From: Microvelia longipes
Lineage: Eukaryota > Arthropoda > Insecta > Hemiptera > Veliidae
Assembly: GCA_018340805.1 (NCBI GenBank)
Contig: JACMZG010000008.1
Location: forward strand, 75,467,688-75,531,687
Reading direction: 5' to 3'
Length of the DNA: 64,000 bases
Shown: positions 41,821 to 54,940 of the stretch, in pieces
Numbering within the stretch: position 1 is the stretch's first letter
How the letters are laid out: every line of letters starts with the position of its first letter
Position numbers and translations under genes: made by a program
Notes under the pieces: generated by a model
Database searches by the model: none
What the model saw: the letters and a program-made list of their open reading frames with translations, nothing else
What the model was told of the DNA's origin: nothing

Positions 41821-42330
41821 AGGGTATTTAAAGGAAAGGGGGAGTACAGATGGGAAGGGAACAAAGAAGAGAGCAGAAGGATATAGAGAGGTGAGGGATA
41901 TAAATAGACATAGTGCAGGGAAAAAGGGGAAAACATAGGAATATTACTGGGAATGACGTGTTCAGAGTGGATGAGGATAAGCGGCACATAGAGAAATCGT
42001 GAAAGGGAAGGAAGAGTGTAGTAGAAGAACTTAAAGAGAATGGAGGAAAAAACAAGGAAGAGGAGGGATACAAAATGTAATAGCAAAGGAAAGAGAGGGT
42101 ACAAGTAGATATACTACATGAAATAAGAGGTACATAAGTTCATTTCTCATACATAGAAGGATATAACTGAAGGAGGAAAACAAAAAGGAATAGCACAGTG
42201 AATAGACGAAAACAAAGAAAATTACTAAGGAAAAGGAGGGGTAGGAAAGGGAAGGATAAACTGAAAGGAAGGGAACAGGGAGTAAGAGTAAAGAGAAAGG
42301 TGGGAGAAGAGGGGGTTTAACTATTTAAAG
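41821..42330. repeat. Polypurine-rich tract
   Basis: About 500 bp with a strong G/A bias on the plus strand (GGAAGGGAACAAAGAAGAGA-like), with no strict period. Pyrimidine-rich minus-strand frames here are compositional. Confidence 0.7.
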
Positions 42331-43389
42331 CCGGATACTATTGTGTTTTGCTGGTTTACATAACTCTAGTTGTTGTTTCATAACACTCCTTTTCATCAAT
42401 TCTTTTTTATTCACTTTTTACAATTTCAGTATCTTCTTGAACTAGTTAAGGAGGTATAAACGTTGTTTTAAAGAGATATTGTTCTTAAATAAGAGCTCAG
42501 TGTATTCAATTCTAGGGTCTTCTTCGAGGTTATCAAGGGTTGAGACAAACGGATATTGAGACTACGGAAAAGTGTCGACGTTTTATTATGTCGAGATATC
42601 GTGATGTCGAGACTGCGTGAGAATTTGCCACCGTCTGTCGATGCTACGTAGTCTCGAGACTATCATATTTCGAGGCATCGTTTTACCATGACATGTATCG
42701 ATGTAAAGTAGAGTTTGTACAGGACAAAAATGGGTCACGTGACTCCCCTTGTACTGATTATACATATGATCGACACAAGTGGCGACCCGATGTTTAGAGA
42801 ACAACCGGTTAGCTTAGAGAAGAACCTTGGAAGTACCAGATGACAGTTCTTACTCTTGGTTACTTAAGTGGTCTAGTTTACCCTGGAGTAACGCCCTAAA
42901 CAAACTATATAACATGGCTTCTAGATTAGTCATCGAATTAGAATATAAGAAGAAGAAAATATATAAAAGAAGAAAAAGGTGAAGAAGAATAATAATAAAG
43001 AAGGAAGAAAGAAAGTATAATTCTTTTTTATTAGTACCAGGGGGAGCATTAAACCAAAATAGTATCGCCACCGTTTTACGAGGAAAATAAAAGGTGGAGG
43101 ACAATGTTGTCCTACACTGAGTTAATGAATATTGGCGGAGCCTATAATGTTTGTGTTTTTTACTCCTAATCTTAAACAAACTTAATGCCAACATACTTTA
43201 ACCATGGTAATATTTTATATAGTAACTTAATAATATAAATCAAGGAAAGAATGACATTAAATTTATACTATTTATACAATAATAAAGAACTAAAATTTGG
43301 CTCTACATGACGATATGTACGATATAGTAGTGTTATGAGCGCCCGAGGAAGTAGCGCGTGTAATGAGCGCGAAGTGGGGGTTGGTGGGG

Positions 43390-43546
43390 TTACTTTGTAC
43401 ACACGCGGGGTTTGGCAGGGGGTTCAACCCCAACGGGTCATACGGTATTTTCATCGTGAAAAATGAGTTTTACATGACAACTGGTGGGAGGGGGGGGGGT
43501 GAACACAGGGTTAAACCCCCTGCCAAACCCTGTGTAAACGAAGTAA
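43390..43546. repeat. GC-rich hairpin, MITE-like
   Basis: GCGGGGTTTGGCAGGGGGTT and, inverted, AACCCCCTGCCAAACCC enclose a ~70-bp loop; flanking TTACTTTGTACACA and TGTGTAAACGAAGTAA extend the arms. Confidence 0.65.
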
Positions 43547-44643
43547 GTGTTTTACATCGGTATGGTATGTGAGCTCTTTCCCTTTTTATAAGTTCTTTAT
43601 TTATAAGCAATTCTTCAGCCATCTTTAGAAATATGGGCCTTCTAGAAAAAATACGAACTTGCATATTCGTTCATAAAACTAAAATTATGCATTCTTAAGT
43701 TCATTGATTTTTTTAGTTGTACTAAAAAATGTTATATTGAAAATTCCAATTACTTATTTTAGAACTAATAAATCAAATTTATACTCTGACTGAGTTGTTT
43801 TCTGAAGAATGTAAAAAATTCCATACCCAGTATCCACTAATAGTAATATTTTGTTTATATACTCAGTGCACTTTGTTTAGATTAAATTCAAGTGTGTATT
43901 TGTTACATTGACTAAAGAAAGATCCAGATTGTTAGACCAATTTTATTGCTTGGAAATTTTCCAACTATTAGTAAAACATTTAAACGTCTTAATTCTTTTG
44001 GTCAACATTTAGAACTATTTAAAGATTAATATACATTCTTTCATTTTTAAAAAGAGAGGGAATCTTTTCATTGGCAAAAAACGTAACCTTCGTTTTTTTA
44101 TTAAATGTCGACAGCACCTACATATTCCAAAAATTAAAAAAAATTGGACGCCTGCATGCATGTGCACAATTTTTATAAATCACATCTCAAACAGCTGATA
44201 TAATCTAATTTAAGATTCGAACCTAGAAACATCGGTTTTGAGTACTTTAAGTTGTCAACATAAAATTGATCGAAAACGACCCCCTGCTCGTGCAATTGGT
44301 TGTTAGCCGACCGTTAAGTTTTTTTGATCACTAAAGTGGTCGCATCTTCTTCGGACCGGTTTCATTTGATACAGAGCTCCAAAACAAATGTAAAGACATT
44401 TTCCTAACAAAATATTTTTGGCTCAATTTCATTATTTTAAGGCAATTTTGCAGATTCGCTGACTAAGCAAACCGCAAAAAAGTAAAAAAAAGTTATTAAA
44501 AAGGGTCCTTGTACTCACCAAGGTTGATTTAAAAATAATAATCGATCCGAGAGATGAAAAGTTTACAAGAATACGCGGCGAGCGGTTCGATCAGTCTGTC
44601 ATGCAAGGAATATAAATCCAACCTGTTTATTACAAACTTCTAT

Positions 44644-46160
44644 GGGTCAATCCATATCAAGTGTCCCAAAATAAAATAAAAAAAGGTGCTCTAAAAAAAA
44701 AGATTATGATAATTATTTTGCTATTGATACCCATATCTATGGTGAGTAAAAAATTACCAATATAAATTTTTTATGGTCACCCGTTCTTTTTTTATGGTCA
44801 CTTTTATGGTCCTCCGACCCTAAAATTTAGTGATTTTTGACCTTCAGATAAGTAGCCGATACACGGTTCTCGCTTGTACTACAGCAAAAATATGAACGGA
44901 TCTGTTTAAAGCAAGCTTTGAGCTACATTTGGCCCTTTGACACTTTTACTCTATGACCGCTTAAAATATATGAAAATTTTAACATTTTTTATAATATGAA
45001 GAAATCTGAATTAAGAGCTCCCAATTTTTTAGGAGTTACTTACCTTAAGACAAGCAATCAACAAAATTTTCAAAGCATTAATATAATTCGTTTATGAGCT
45101 ATGATTTTTTGAAAATCCATATTTTTTAATTTTTGGTCATTTTTGACCTTTAATATCTCCCTTGGACATGTTAATCTTTTTAAATAAAATCATATCACAA
45201 AGACCCCTTACCAGGGTCACATAAACCACCAAAAACAATTCTTGTGTATTTGCCCACAAGCAAGTTTAGCTTAATCATGTATGTTTGATTTTCCAAATAA
45301 TAAAAAAATATATATTTTTTTATAATGTGAAGAAATCTAAATTTAGTACTCCCAATTTTTTTAGGAGTTACTTACTTTAAGACAAGCAGTCAACAAAATT
45401 GTCAAAGCATTAATATAATTTATTTATGAGCTATGATTTTTTGAAAATACAATTTTTTAATTTTTGGTCTTTTTTGTCCTTTAATATCTCCCTTGGACAT
45501 GTATACTTTTTAATAAAAATCATATCACAGAGACCCCTTACCAGTGTCAACATTAACCACCAAAAACATTCTTGTGTATTTGCCCACAAGCAAAGTTATA
45601 GCTTAATCATGTATGTGTAATTTTCAAAATATCCAAAAAAATATTTTTTTAATATTTAAAAAATCACGTGTGTGTGAACGAAATATATTAATCATAAACG
45701 AATTATATTAATGCTTTGAAAATTTTGTTGATTGCTTGTCTTAAAGTAAGTAACTCCTAAAAAATTGGGAGCTCTTAATTCAGATTTCTTCATATTAAAA
45801 AAATGTTAAAATTTTCATATATTTTTAAGAAACCCTAAATTTCGAGCCCCATTGCCCCCCCCCCCCCAAGGAGCGGTCATAGAGTAAAAGTGTCAAAGGG
45901 CCAAATGTAGCTCAAAGCTTGCTTTAAACAGATCCGTTCATATTTTTGCTGTAGTACTTATCTGAAGGTCAATAATCACTAAATTTTAGGGTCGGAGGAC
46001 CATAAAAGTGACCATAAAAAAAGAACGGGTGACCATAAAAAATTTATATTGGTAATTTTTTACTCACCATAGATATGGGTATCAATAGCAAAATAATTAT
46101 CATAATCTTTTTTTTTAGAGCACAGCACCCAAGTCTGGGACACTTGATATGGATTGACCC
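44644..46160. mobile_element. Foldback DNA element with GGGTCAATCC termini
   Basis: 1517 bp. The left end GGGTCAATCCATATCAAGTG is repeated in reverse complement at the right end. Arms extend to about 45098 and from about 45690. The centre contains a second direct copy (45305-45620) of the inner arm sequence (45000-45300). No clear target duplication was found and no transposase frame. Confidence 0.82.
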
Positions 46161-47528
46161 TACAACGATAATCTCTATTCGCAATTCAAAGAGATATTTG
46201 TAAGGTTGGCAATACCAATGGCGGGAAAACGGAAGGGTGATCAAATTTTTTTTATTATAGGATTAGCATGGGATCCGATAAAAGTTCTTCTTTTATTTCT
46301 TTATTGTTACTTAATTTGTGTGATAAATGAGGTAAAAATTAATAGAACGACCATCGGTGCTAAAAAATTGCCAATGTTTCATAGATAAATACTTCGATTA
46401 TTCCAGGATTTTAAATATAGGCTCTAAATCAAGCTCTTGTCAATACCGACTTCGATTTGTACGATTTAACCCAGAAATAATAAAACTTAAACGGATAATT
46501 TAAACAAACATTATACAAAAAGTGAATTTATTGATTTATTAATTATTTTAAGAGAGTAAATAAAATTGATTAATAAATAAAACACCATTACAGTGAAAAT
46601 CAGTTTGTTATCAGTTAATTTAAATACCTGTTACAACTAATTTAAACAATTTATTGCAATAAAAAGGTAATTACGAGTGTTTGTGCAAACTAAAATTAAT
46701 TAAGAGTAACATTAATCAACAATAAATAAAACAAAACACTATATTGTGATTTCACCATCTTATCACTCAATTTAAATACTCATGACAACCCATTAAAACT
46801 CTATTTTTCAATGAAATAGCGTATGAAATACGCCCTAAAATTAATTAAATTAAAGCACTTTAAAAAATAAATTAATAAAAAATAATCGTAGGCAGAGGTA
46901 CACGCTTTTGCTATTTGTGTAAATTCATACAATACATAATGAATTTATAGCATATCCTCCCGAATTTACTACTTAAAAAAAAATTTAAAGTGTTCAAAAT
47001 AGTTATTTAAAATGATTTTTTATAACGAACAAAATTTGGAAATGTAAAAAGGAAGAACCGTCCCGCAAACTTTATATGAATTGATTGCTGACTCAGCAAA
47101 CCAGGTTTTGCAAATGCGGTGTGTTATTTTAAATTTTATAAATTCCTGATGATATTTTTGTTGATTCTTTATGTTTTTTAGTTAATTTTTGCGTATTCAA
47201 CCTCCATCGTTTTTTATGGCATTGGGATTAATGCTATATTGAAGAAGGAAACATCTTCAAGTTTTAATTAAGAATTCGGTCTGTCTTGTTTGTAGGTAAA
47301 ACTTTTTTAATTTTACAACAAAATGTCTAAACGAAAAGCGCTGTCCTTATCAGGAAAAAAATATGCTTCTAAAACATTAAGATGGTGGAGTCAAAAACTA
47401 AGAGTTGTCACAAAAGTATGCAACTGCTCCTGGTATAAAAAACAGCTGTTAAACTGATACATAAACATAGGGTAATTTTTTTAAAACAAGTGGCTCGACC
47501 TCAGAATTATTAGGTAACCAAATACCTA
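46161..47528. other. Region without recognised gene
   Basis: AT-rich DNA between two inverted-repeat elements; only a short dispersed-repeat scrap (CTGACTCAGCAAACC near 47090) is seen. Confidence 0.5.
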
Positions 47529-48220
47529 GTAGTCCAAGAGCTGAAAAAATGTGACTCATTTTGTACAACTTTAAACAAAATGTTTCTGAAAATATACCTT
47601 ACATTATGAAAAAGAAAAATAGTCTGCCCATCCAGAGTGGAGCCTTTCATGTGATTTAGCATGCTAAAATTTTTATAATTTCGCTCAAATTTCAGTTTTA
47701 TTGAAGTAAGTGATTCCCTGCAGGTCGTGTGCAAAACATGAGGAAAACATTTTTTAAAGCTGATAAAATTTCTTATGAAAATAGTGTATTTTCGTCAAAA
47801 TCGGATATCTACAACTAATGTCCTACAACTTTTGTCAAAAACACTAAACAATTGGTTAATTTATGCAGTCAGCGAATTTCTATGAAAAAATATTGACTTT
47901 TTGTACATTTTTTAGCCATTTCACTAATGTCATAACTTAAGGTATAGATATCTGATTTTGACGATTAAACATTCGTTTCATAGGAAATTTTATTCAGCCT
48001 ATCATGTTTTGCACACGACCTACAGGGAACCACTTATTGCAAGAAAACTGGAATTTATGCGATTTTCTAATATTTTGAGCGAGCTCATTCATATGAAGAG
48101 CTCAAATCTGGATAGGTTAACTATGCTTTAATTTCATAATTTAAGGTATATTTTTAGAACAATTTGGTTTGAAGTAGTACAAAATGAGTCACATTTTTTT
48201 AGTCTTGGCTCTCGGACTAT
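47529..48220. mobile_element. Inverted-repeat element, TAGTCC family copy 1
   Basis: Arms of about 270 bp in inverted orientation, with AAAATGTGACTCATTTTGTA near each end and a shared GGTCGTGTGCAAAACATGA further in. Arms are clearly diverged (tens of differences), so it is old. A related element is at 61776-62551 and a solitary end at 6089-6192. Confidence 0.75.
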
Positions 48221-49559
48221 AGGGTGTTATAGTCATACATTAATTAAATGTTAGAAAAATAATATATTCATATTATTTTTAATAGGTATTCATTCAAATA
48301 ATACTTTTATGTTATGTTCAAGAATGCATTGAAGGCCTGTGATCATACTTGGCAGCCTAATTTTTGATTAATATGCTTCTTTAGGAGACAATTAGCTCTA
48401 CGACATATCAATATATCAAATGTTTTGATCATTTAAAATTTATGCGGTCGAACGACATGATTTTTTCAGATGTAAACTATTTCAAAAATATATATGTTCG
48501 CTAATAGCGAAAAAACTAAAAGTTGGTGTGTTTTGGTTTTTGATGATATGTCGAACATCGAATACTTTAGATAATTTAAATTTATAGGCCATTAACATTT
48601 TAAAATATAACAATGTAACAATTATCAAATGTAACACGCGACCAATATCAAAAATGAAATTTCGTTGATCAATTAACCACCTATAGATGTACATTAGTGT
48701 CTAATGTCAACTCAAGGTCAATTTTTTACATATTTTTGTTGACTGTTGACTCAGCAAAATGGGTTATCGTAGTCTGAAACATCGGGCAGCACAACTATTC
48801 CTAAAGAATGAGTTTTGAGCCAAGTTTCAGCTTTCTTGCATTAACACAGCGGGAGTTATGCGTGACACAGACAGACACATAGCCACACACGCAAACACAG
48901 GGAGCATAATGTTTTCATCATGCTGCGTGAGTGTATATCACTTAGTTTATAACTCAGTGTACTCTCAGAACGTTATGAAATCGCCTGAAATGGATAATTA
49001 TGGGGAAACCTCGGTTTTGATTTTTAGGATGAACAAAATACTTTTAACAAAAAATTACTTTTTAAAATAATATAGCGTTACTATTTTTCCTAAATCTAGC
49101 AGCATTAGTGAATATAAATACCATAAAATAAAGGTAACCCAATATTACTGTCACTACGTAGTAATATAGGGGGGAGTGGAAGTAACTACCAAGCAAGTAG
49201 GCCACGTTGTTGGGCCCTTTTTGCCAGCTCCCTAAGATAGTGTTCTACTCCTTTTAACTTCAAGTGTAGGTATATTTCATCTAATCTTGACAGAAGAGCC
49301 GTGAATTTTTATGGTTCCTCTCATGCTTTATCAAGCAATCATAAATATTTTCACTGACTCTTATAGCCTAGTGAAAACTAGGAACAACACGTGCCCTCGC
49401 TGTTAAACTAAACCGCCACACACTTTGCAAGGCAGTGTATAGTATCACGTACAAGGCAGACACACTATAGTATCATAATGAATCTACTATGAGGGTCCTA
49501 AATTTTGCCTATACCCAGTTTCATTTAGGGTAAGGGAGCTTTAACGAGTACCTGACAAC

Positions 49560-49722
49560 GTAAAGGCTCGAGACGTGGTACGTAGAATTTGTATCCCTCT
49601 CATAAAAATCCCAGAGGCCCGTGCTGGGATTGAACCCATGACTAAATAAACTCGGAAGTTTAAAGTCCATTCATTCTGTGTATTGGCCGCGTACCTTAAC
49701 CACTACACCACGGGTGACTCCT
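49560..49722 (-). mobile_element. tRNA-derived SINE or tRNA pseudogene
   Basis: On the minus strand CCGTGGTGTAGTGGTTAAGG carries an A box (TGGTGTAGTGG, 49700-49710), and GGTTCAATCCC (49626-49636) is a good B box. The box spacing is too wide and the stems do not close as a normal tRNA, so a SINE head is more likely than a working tRNA gene. The 3' limit is not defined. Confidence 0.55.
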
Positions 49723-51247
49723 TTTTTAAATATGAAAGTTAGAGCTTTCATATTAACTGTGTAAGTTTAATACAAAACTAAAGTTAAGTGGCTCTTCTTA
49801 TCTCCCCAATAAGAAATTCAAACTATATTTGTATCAAAATTATGTTTGGTTATAGAGTGGAAAAACTAATAAAAAGTTTATAAATAGAATTCTTAAATAT
49901 CTAGATTTGGATACAAAAAAGTTATTCTTTTGTTTTAACAGTTAAAAGTTTACTCCCTGATAGCTATCGCCAAAACCTACTTTTATTATCCATCTGAAAG
50001 AAAAGGAATAAAAAAAATTTGAAAACAAAACTAACTAAAGTCATATCGACGAGAAAACTTTTTAGCATCGTCTATCATTTCCGATCATTATTTTTGGATT
50101 ATAAATCTTGAGATTTAAACAGAAATCGGGCACAGTCCTCACAACTTCGGACTCGCTTCGCTCGTCTTTAGAGTCTTGGAGTCTATCTTATCTAAAGCTT
50201 AAGATAGTATTACTTCGGTTTTGCTGGGCTCGACCTTAGTATTTTAACTTTGGACTCGCTCAGCTCCTCCTCAGAATGTCATGACTATGAAAAGACTGAG
50301 TTAGTATTACTTTAGTCTCGCTGCACTTAACCTTAGAATAAACTGGTTATCCGTGGTCAAAGAGACTAATACTTAGAGGGAGGATACAACAGTTCTTATC
50401 ATTCTTTGGGTAGCTAGGTGCCGTAACTGTACATTGGTGACGTCATTTTTTTATATTTCCTAATAATTACAATACTACGTAAATATTAGATTATTTTTCC
50501 ACTAGTTTGTCTTAATTAAAGTAAAATAAGTTTTAATTATTATCTATCTATAATTTTAATATTATCCATTAATGGTCTGTGTTAAATAAAGTGGTTTAAT
50601 GTGGCGTCACTGAAAAATACCTGTTGATTATAGAGTGCGTGCTACAATAGGGGTTGAAGAGGGGTAGGTGAGTACCAAGTCTCTCTCTAGGGCAGGGAGA
50701 CTATAGTAGGGATAAGTACAGTTATGGCACCTAGTGGAAGCTGTCTTACTTCCAGACTTACTATCAGACGTCTTACTATCAGTGTGTTACTCTGCACATG
50801 TACTACCTCTAAGTATTAGTCTCTTTGGTAGTTATAATATCGGAATCGCTTCGCTCGTCTTTAGAATGTCATGATTACCTGGAGCTTAAGTTGGTATTAC
50901 TTCGGTTTCGCTACAGTTAACCTCAGAATTATTAGTTTACCAAATACCGGTAGGGTGTAATAGCCTTAGGCTCATTAAAGCTTAGAAAAATGATACGGTA
51001 GAAAGGTATTCATTCAAAAAATACGGGTTATACTTTTATATCATGTTCACGAATGTATTAAAGACCTGAAATAGCCGCCTAGATCTTAATTAGTATTGTT
51101 CTTTATTAGAATATCAGCAATATATTTTATAAATATATAACCTGATTTGAAAATTTAAATTTCATGCGGTGAAGCATTTTGACAGAAGTAAACAAACGTT
51201 ATCATAATATGTTTTAAGAGTCACCCTAAAAATGAATATATCCACCA

Positions 51248-51260
51248 ATATATATATATA

Positions 51261-51357
<97 letters not shown>

Positions 51358-51372
51358 ATATATGTATGAATA
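51248..51372. repeat. (TA)n / (TG)n microsatellite
   Basis: TA array with an internal (TG)8-like run; a second TG run is at 51414-51430. Confidence 0.95.
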
Positions 51373-51827
51373 TATATTGAAGTATTATTATATACTTTTA
51401 TTTGTTTTTACTTATGTGTGTGTGTGTGCATGACTATAATCGATGACATCGTCGTGACTATCCTGCTGGCCCTCCACAGCTGATTGGTTAAAAGAATCAA
51501 GTAGTTAGCCTTGAAAAGAGCTTAGTAGGCTTAACTTCGCAAGTTACTTCTCTTGTCTTGACTAGACTAGAAAATGAATTTGAAAAATCAAACAGAATTC
51601 CACAACATTGCAGAACCAATCAAGCAGTGAAGCCCACTGGAGTAAGTTGTCTAGGATGTAAACAAGGCAGTCAATTCTCAAGACTGAAGACTTATTTTAT
51701 GTATCAGCTTCTTATGTCTTCCGCCTTCTTTTTTGAACTTTAAGCGAATTTCCATTGAAAACAATTCGTAAATGGGATGGTGTCGGACCATGAACAAAAT
51801 CCGTTGCAAAACTTATATATAAGTTAT

Positions 51828-51836
51828 GTATATACT

Positions 51837-51922
<86 letters not shown>
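51828..51922. repeat. (TA)n microsatellite
   Basis: Followed by (TAA)n-like sequence and the composite repeat. Confidence 0.95.
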
Positions 51923-51925
<3 letters not shown>

Positions 51926-53206
51926 GTAATAATAATGCCCGTTTAGAGCCTTGCGGCTAAACTGCAAGGCTCTATAGATCCTGGAGAGGACAAGAACAAA
52001 CTCAGGTTGTTGTGACGTGATTAACCCGGTTTGCTGCGATGCTATCAGACACATACACATACATACAGACCACTTTGTGAAAACCACTCAGGAGGCCTTA
52101 AAAACACCTCAAACGGATAATTCCGGTGACATTCCAGTTTCAGATCTTTCGCATACATAATACTTTCTATATAATTACGGTATAAATGAGAGAAAGTAAA
52201 AAAAAGTTACGAGTAATGCTTGATAATTGAGTAACTGCTTAAGTTATAAAGCATAAACTGGAACTTTAACCAAGAAATGCATTGTTAAGCACGCATTCTA
52301 AAGGCAATTCGCCCAGCACGCAGATCATGAAAAAAGAATTTTTCCTCTTAAACGACAAATAAAAGAAACTATATGTTTATAAAGAAATGTTTGTGACCTT
52401 AGACTTACCTACTTTAGAAGCAATACTTATAATATCATACACTACTATTTTTATTCCTTAAGAGATTTCAAACAATTTGTTCTTTTAGATTCCAGACTTA
52501 GATATAAAATACGGCACGAGTCAAGGAAAAGAATAAATTTATGATAATAAGTTTATCTGAAATTCTCGCAACTCGTAATATCAAGTAAAATATCATTATT
52601 TTGTTACTTTTCCGCCTTTCCTTTTGAAAAGTATATTGTTTGCACAAAAATCCAAAACAGGGTTATCAACCGGAATTGTCCGTTTCAGGTGTTTTTAAGG
52701 CCTCCTGAGTTGTTTCTACAAATTTTTTGTCTGTATGTGTGTGTGTATCTTTTTGTCTTATGCTAGAGAGTTTAAACTTCGTACGAAAATCACTCTACAA
52801 TTTTAATTTAGGCATACCATAATAATACCTTTTTATACATATCATTAAATCTTAAGAAATTTGATACCCAATATTAGCCTAATCCGGTAAAATTTCATTA
52901 GCTATTCTTTGACATCTATTATAGATTTTGACTTTGTTAAGAACCTCGAAAAATAAAATTTTTTTAACAAAAATATGTGATATAAGTCAAACAATAGTTT
53001 GATAAAAAAATTACCAGATTAGAGTGATATAGGTATCACATATCTTAAAATTGAATTTAGTTTTTCAAGTAAGCATTATTAAGGTAAGTTCAAATTTAAC
53101 TTTTCCAACCTACCAGAAGTGGTAATAAAATTAACATATTCGGGTAATAGTTACCAAATAAGTGGGGGTAAATTTGAATTTGCAATTTTCTTGCTTATAT
53201 TTTCGG

Positions 53207-53485
53207 TTTATGCTTTATAACTTGTGCTGTAGCATTACCATAATCGTTACTAAATTATTTGTAGATTTTTTTTAAGGAAATAGGCTAAAATTTTTGATTG
53301 ATAAGCGTCAACTGAACTTTAAATTAGGGCAAACAATGGTGTGCAATGCCAATTTTATGCCATTGGTAACAAATATGCCATGGGCATATTTTTGTAGTAC
53401 TAATGGAATAAATAAGAGAATTTCTATTAAAAAATTCACAGTAAATTCACTAACGACTAGTGCACAAGTTATAAAGCATAAACCG
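53207..53485. mobile_element. Hairpin element with TTTATGCTTTATAACTTGTGC arms
   Basis: TCGGTTTATGCTTTATAACT near 53210 is mirrored by AGTTATAAAGCATAAACCGG near 53468-53487. Arms about 30 bp, loop about 220 bp. The arm sequence also occurs alone at 3050, 24420, 26380 and 52245, so it belongs to a dispersed family. Confidence 0.6.
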
Positions 53486-53614
53486 GAAACATTTTAAAGG
53501 AAAACCGGTGTGCGGACCTTCGATCAAAAATAATTTTAGAGGAGTCTGTTCACATGTTATTCTATTCCACAATAACAAATGTTTCAATGCTTTAATCGAT
53601 TACACACACACACT

Positions 53615-53615
<1 letters not shown>

Positions 53616-53648
<33 letters not shown>

Positions 53649-53673
53649 TATATATATATATATATATTATTAT

Positions 53674-53714
<41 letters not shown>
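53616..53714. repeat. (TA)n microsatellite
   Basis: Preceded by (CA)n; lies 12 bp left of the MITE at 53727. Confidence 0.95.
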
Positions 53715-53718
<4 letters not shown>

Positions 53719-53726
53719 TTATTATA

Positions 53727-53894
53727 GGCACACGGTTATAATCAGTTGACAGCGTGGGAAAATAATGTCAATAATAATAATAGCCAATGAGGTTAGCCCT
53801 AATTGTTAAGACACGCCCATAATTTCATATCCAACCTCATTGGTTCCAGAACACTATTTCCCCATGGTGTCAACTGATTTAATCAACCGTGTGC
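53727..53894. mobile_element. Small MITE copy 1 (TA-flanked)
   Basis: 168 bp, terminal inverted repeats beginning GGCACACGGTTATAATCAGT and ending in GTCAACTGATTTAATCAACC then GTGTGC, with TA on each side. Non-coding. Related to 61132-61281. Confidence 0.8.
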
Positions 53895-54428
53895 TATGAA
53901 AGGAGGTACAAATGAAACAGGGTAGAACTGACGCGACGAACTAAATATGTTACACCAGTAATGTGACTCCGGGGAAATATTTCCACTCACTTTCCATGAC
54001 TTTTCATTTCACGATGGTTTTCATTCCAAAACTTTTTTCATCATTTTCGTTTTATGTATTTTGTTTTTGAGTGCTATAAAAGTGAAAATTACTTTCGGTA
54101 TTATTGTACGCTTTAGCGAGATATAAACATTTATTAGATTTCTTTTTTATTTATACTTTAGTTTTAATTTTATCTCATAAAAAGTTATTCATTATTAGAT
54201 AAAAAAAACTAAATCGCCAGTTAAAATGGGATTTTATTAATTAATGTAGCAACCATAAATATGTAACTCAAAACAGAGAGAAACCAGGGCATTTAGTTAG
54301 TTAAGGCGACTCTTTAGTCATTTGTGATTATTGAGCTTTGCCGTGTATTATTAGTGTCAGTTATTACTTTGTGTTTTAAATATAAAACTGGAAGCGGTTT
54401 TATGAATATATACTGAATACCAACGATA

Positions 54429-54938
54429 TTGCAGGCAGGTATTGTAGACAATGGTTGGCTTCTGATCACCTGCTGGGACCAGCTCACCAGGGAGTGGACT
54501 CTGAAAAGCTGGAATCCCCCTTCAGAGGGAGATATCTCCTTCCGGGTGATTCCTGCCGATCGGGCTCCATGGCCTGTTCGAGTTGGAATTAACCTTAGGG
54601 TCGAAAAGAAGCCAGACCTGCGTCGAATCAGCTTTGAGCTGCACCATCGTAGCAGAATGCCGGGTGCCTTAGAGTGGACGCTGGACCGTATCACAGGCGG
54701 ACCTGGTGCATGGCGCCTGGTGGTGTGGGTGCCCAGGGAATCAGTGGAAGCGCTCGATAAATGTGGCTGGCAAGTCTTCCTTGGCCTGATTACCATGACA
54801 GTCCACAGAGTAAGGAGAGGTAGCCTGCCTGAACGCAGAGCAGCCAATGAGGAGGAGAGTGGCAATGCCTCCGACAGCAGCAGTGACTCTCAGAGTGGCA
54901 GCGACTCTGAAGGCACTGCTCCTACTCATAATTAACAA
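54429..54938 (+). CDS. LINE B ORF1 C-terminal remnant
   Basis: About 168 residues open to the TAA at 54936. It shows alternating strands and helices (LRRISFELHHRSRMPGALEW, WRLVVWVPRESVEALDKCGW) and ends in an acidic serine tail (SGNASDSSSDSQSGSDSEG). The first part is lost by truncation, so the ATG used is probably internal. The pattern recalls the DUF4780-type domains seen in arthropod mobile elements; that assignment is tentative. Likely an RNA-binding partner of ORF2. Confidence 0.6.
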
Positions 54939-54940
54939 CT

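Larger units (their letters stand above)
40311..44643. other. Region without recognised gene
   Basis: AT-rich unique DNA, the polypurine tract (41821-42330), a GTCGAGAC-rich stretch (42530-42680), the GC-rich hairpin (43390-43546), and a reversed piece of the 150-bp repeat near 44330. No supported coding region. Confidence 0.5.
48221..53206. other. Region without recognised gene
   Basis: Holds composite-repeat copies, the tRNA-like SINE, CGCTTCGCTCG-containing repeats (50150-50350, 50825-50960), and TA arrays. No host exon recognised. Confidence 0.5.

Noticed and set aside
41817..42104. Two minus-strand frames rich in S, L, P and F
   Set aside because: Compositional effect of the polypurine tract.
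49600..49722. A functional tRNA gene
   Set aside because: The boxes are present but spacing and stems do not fit a normal cloverleaf; a SINE head is more likely.
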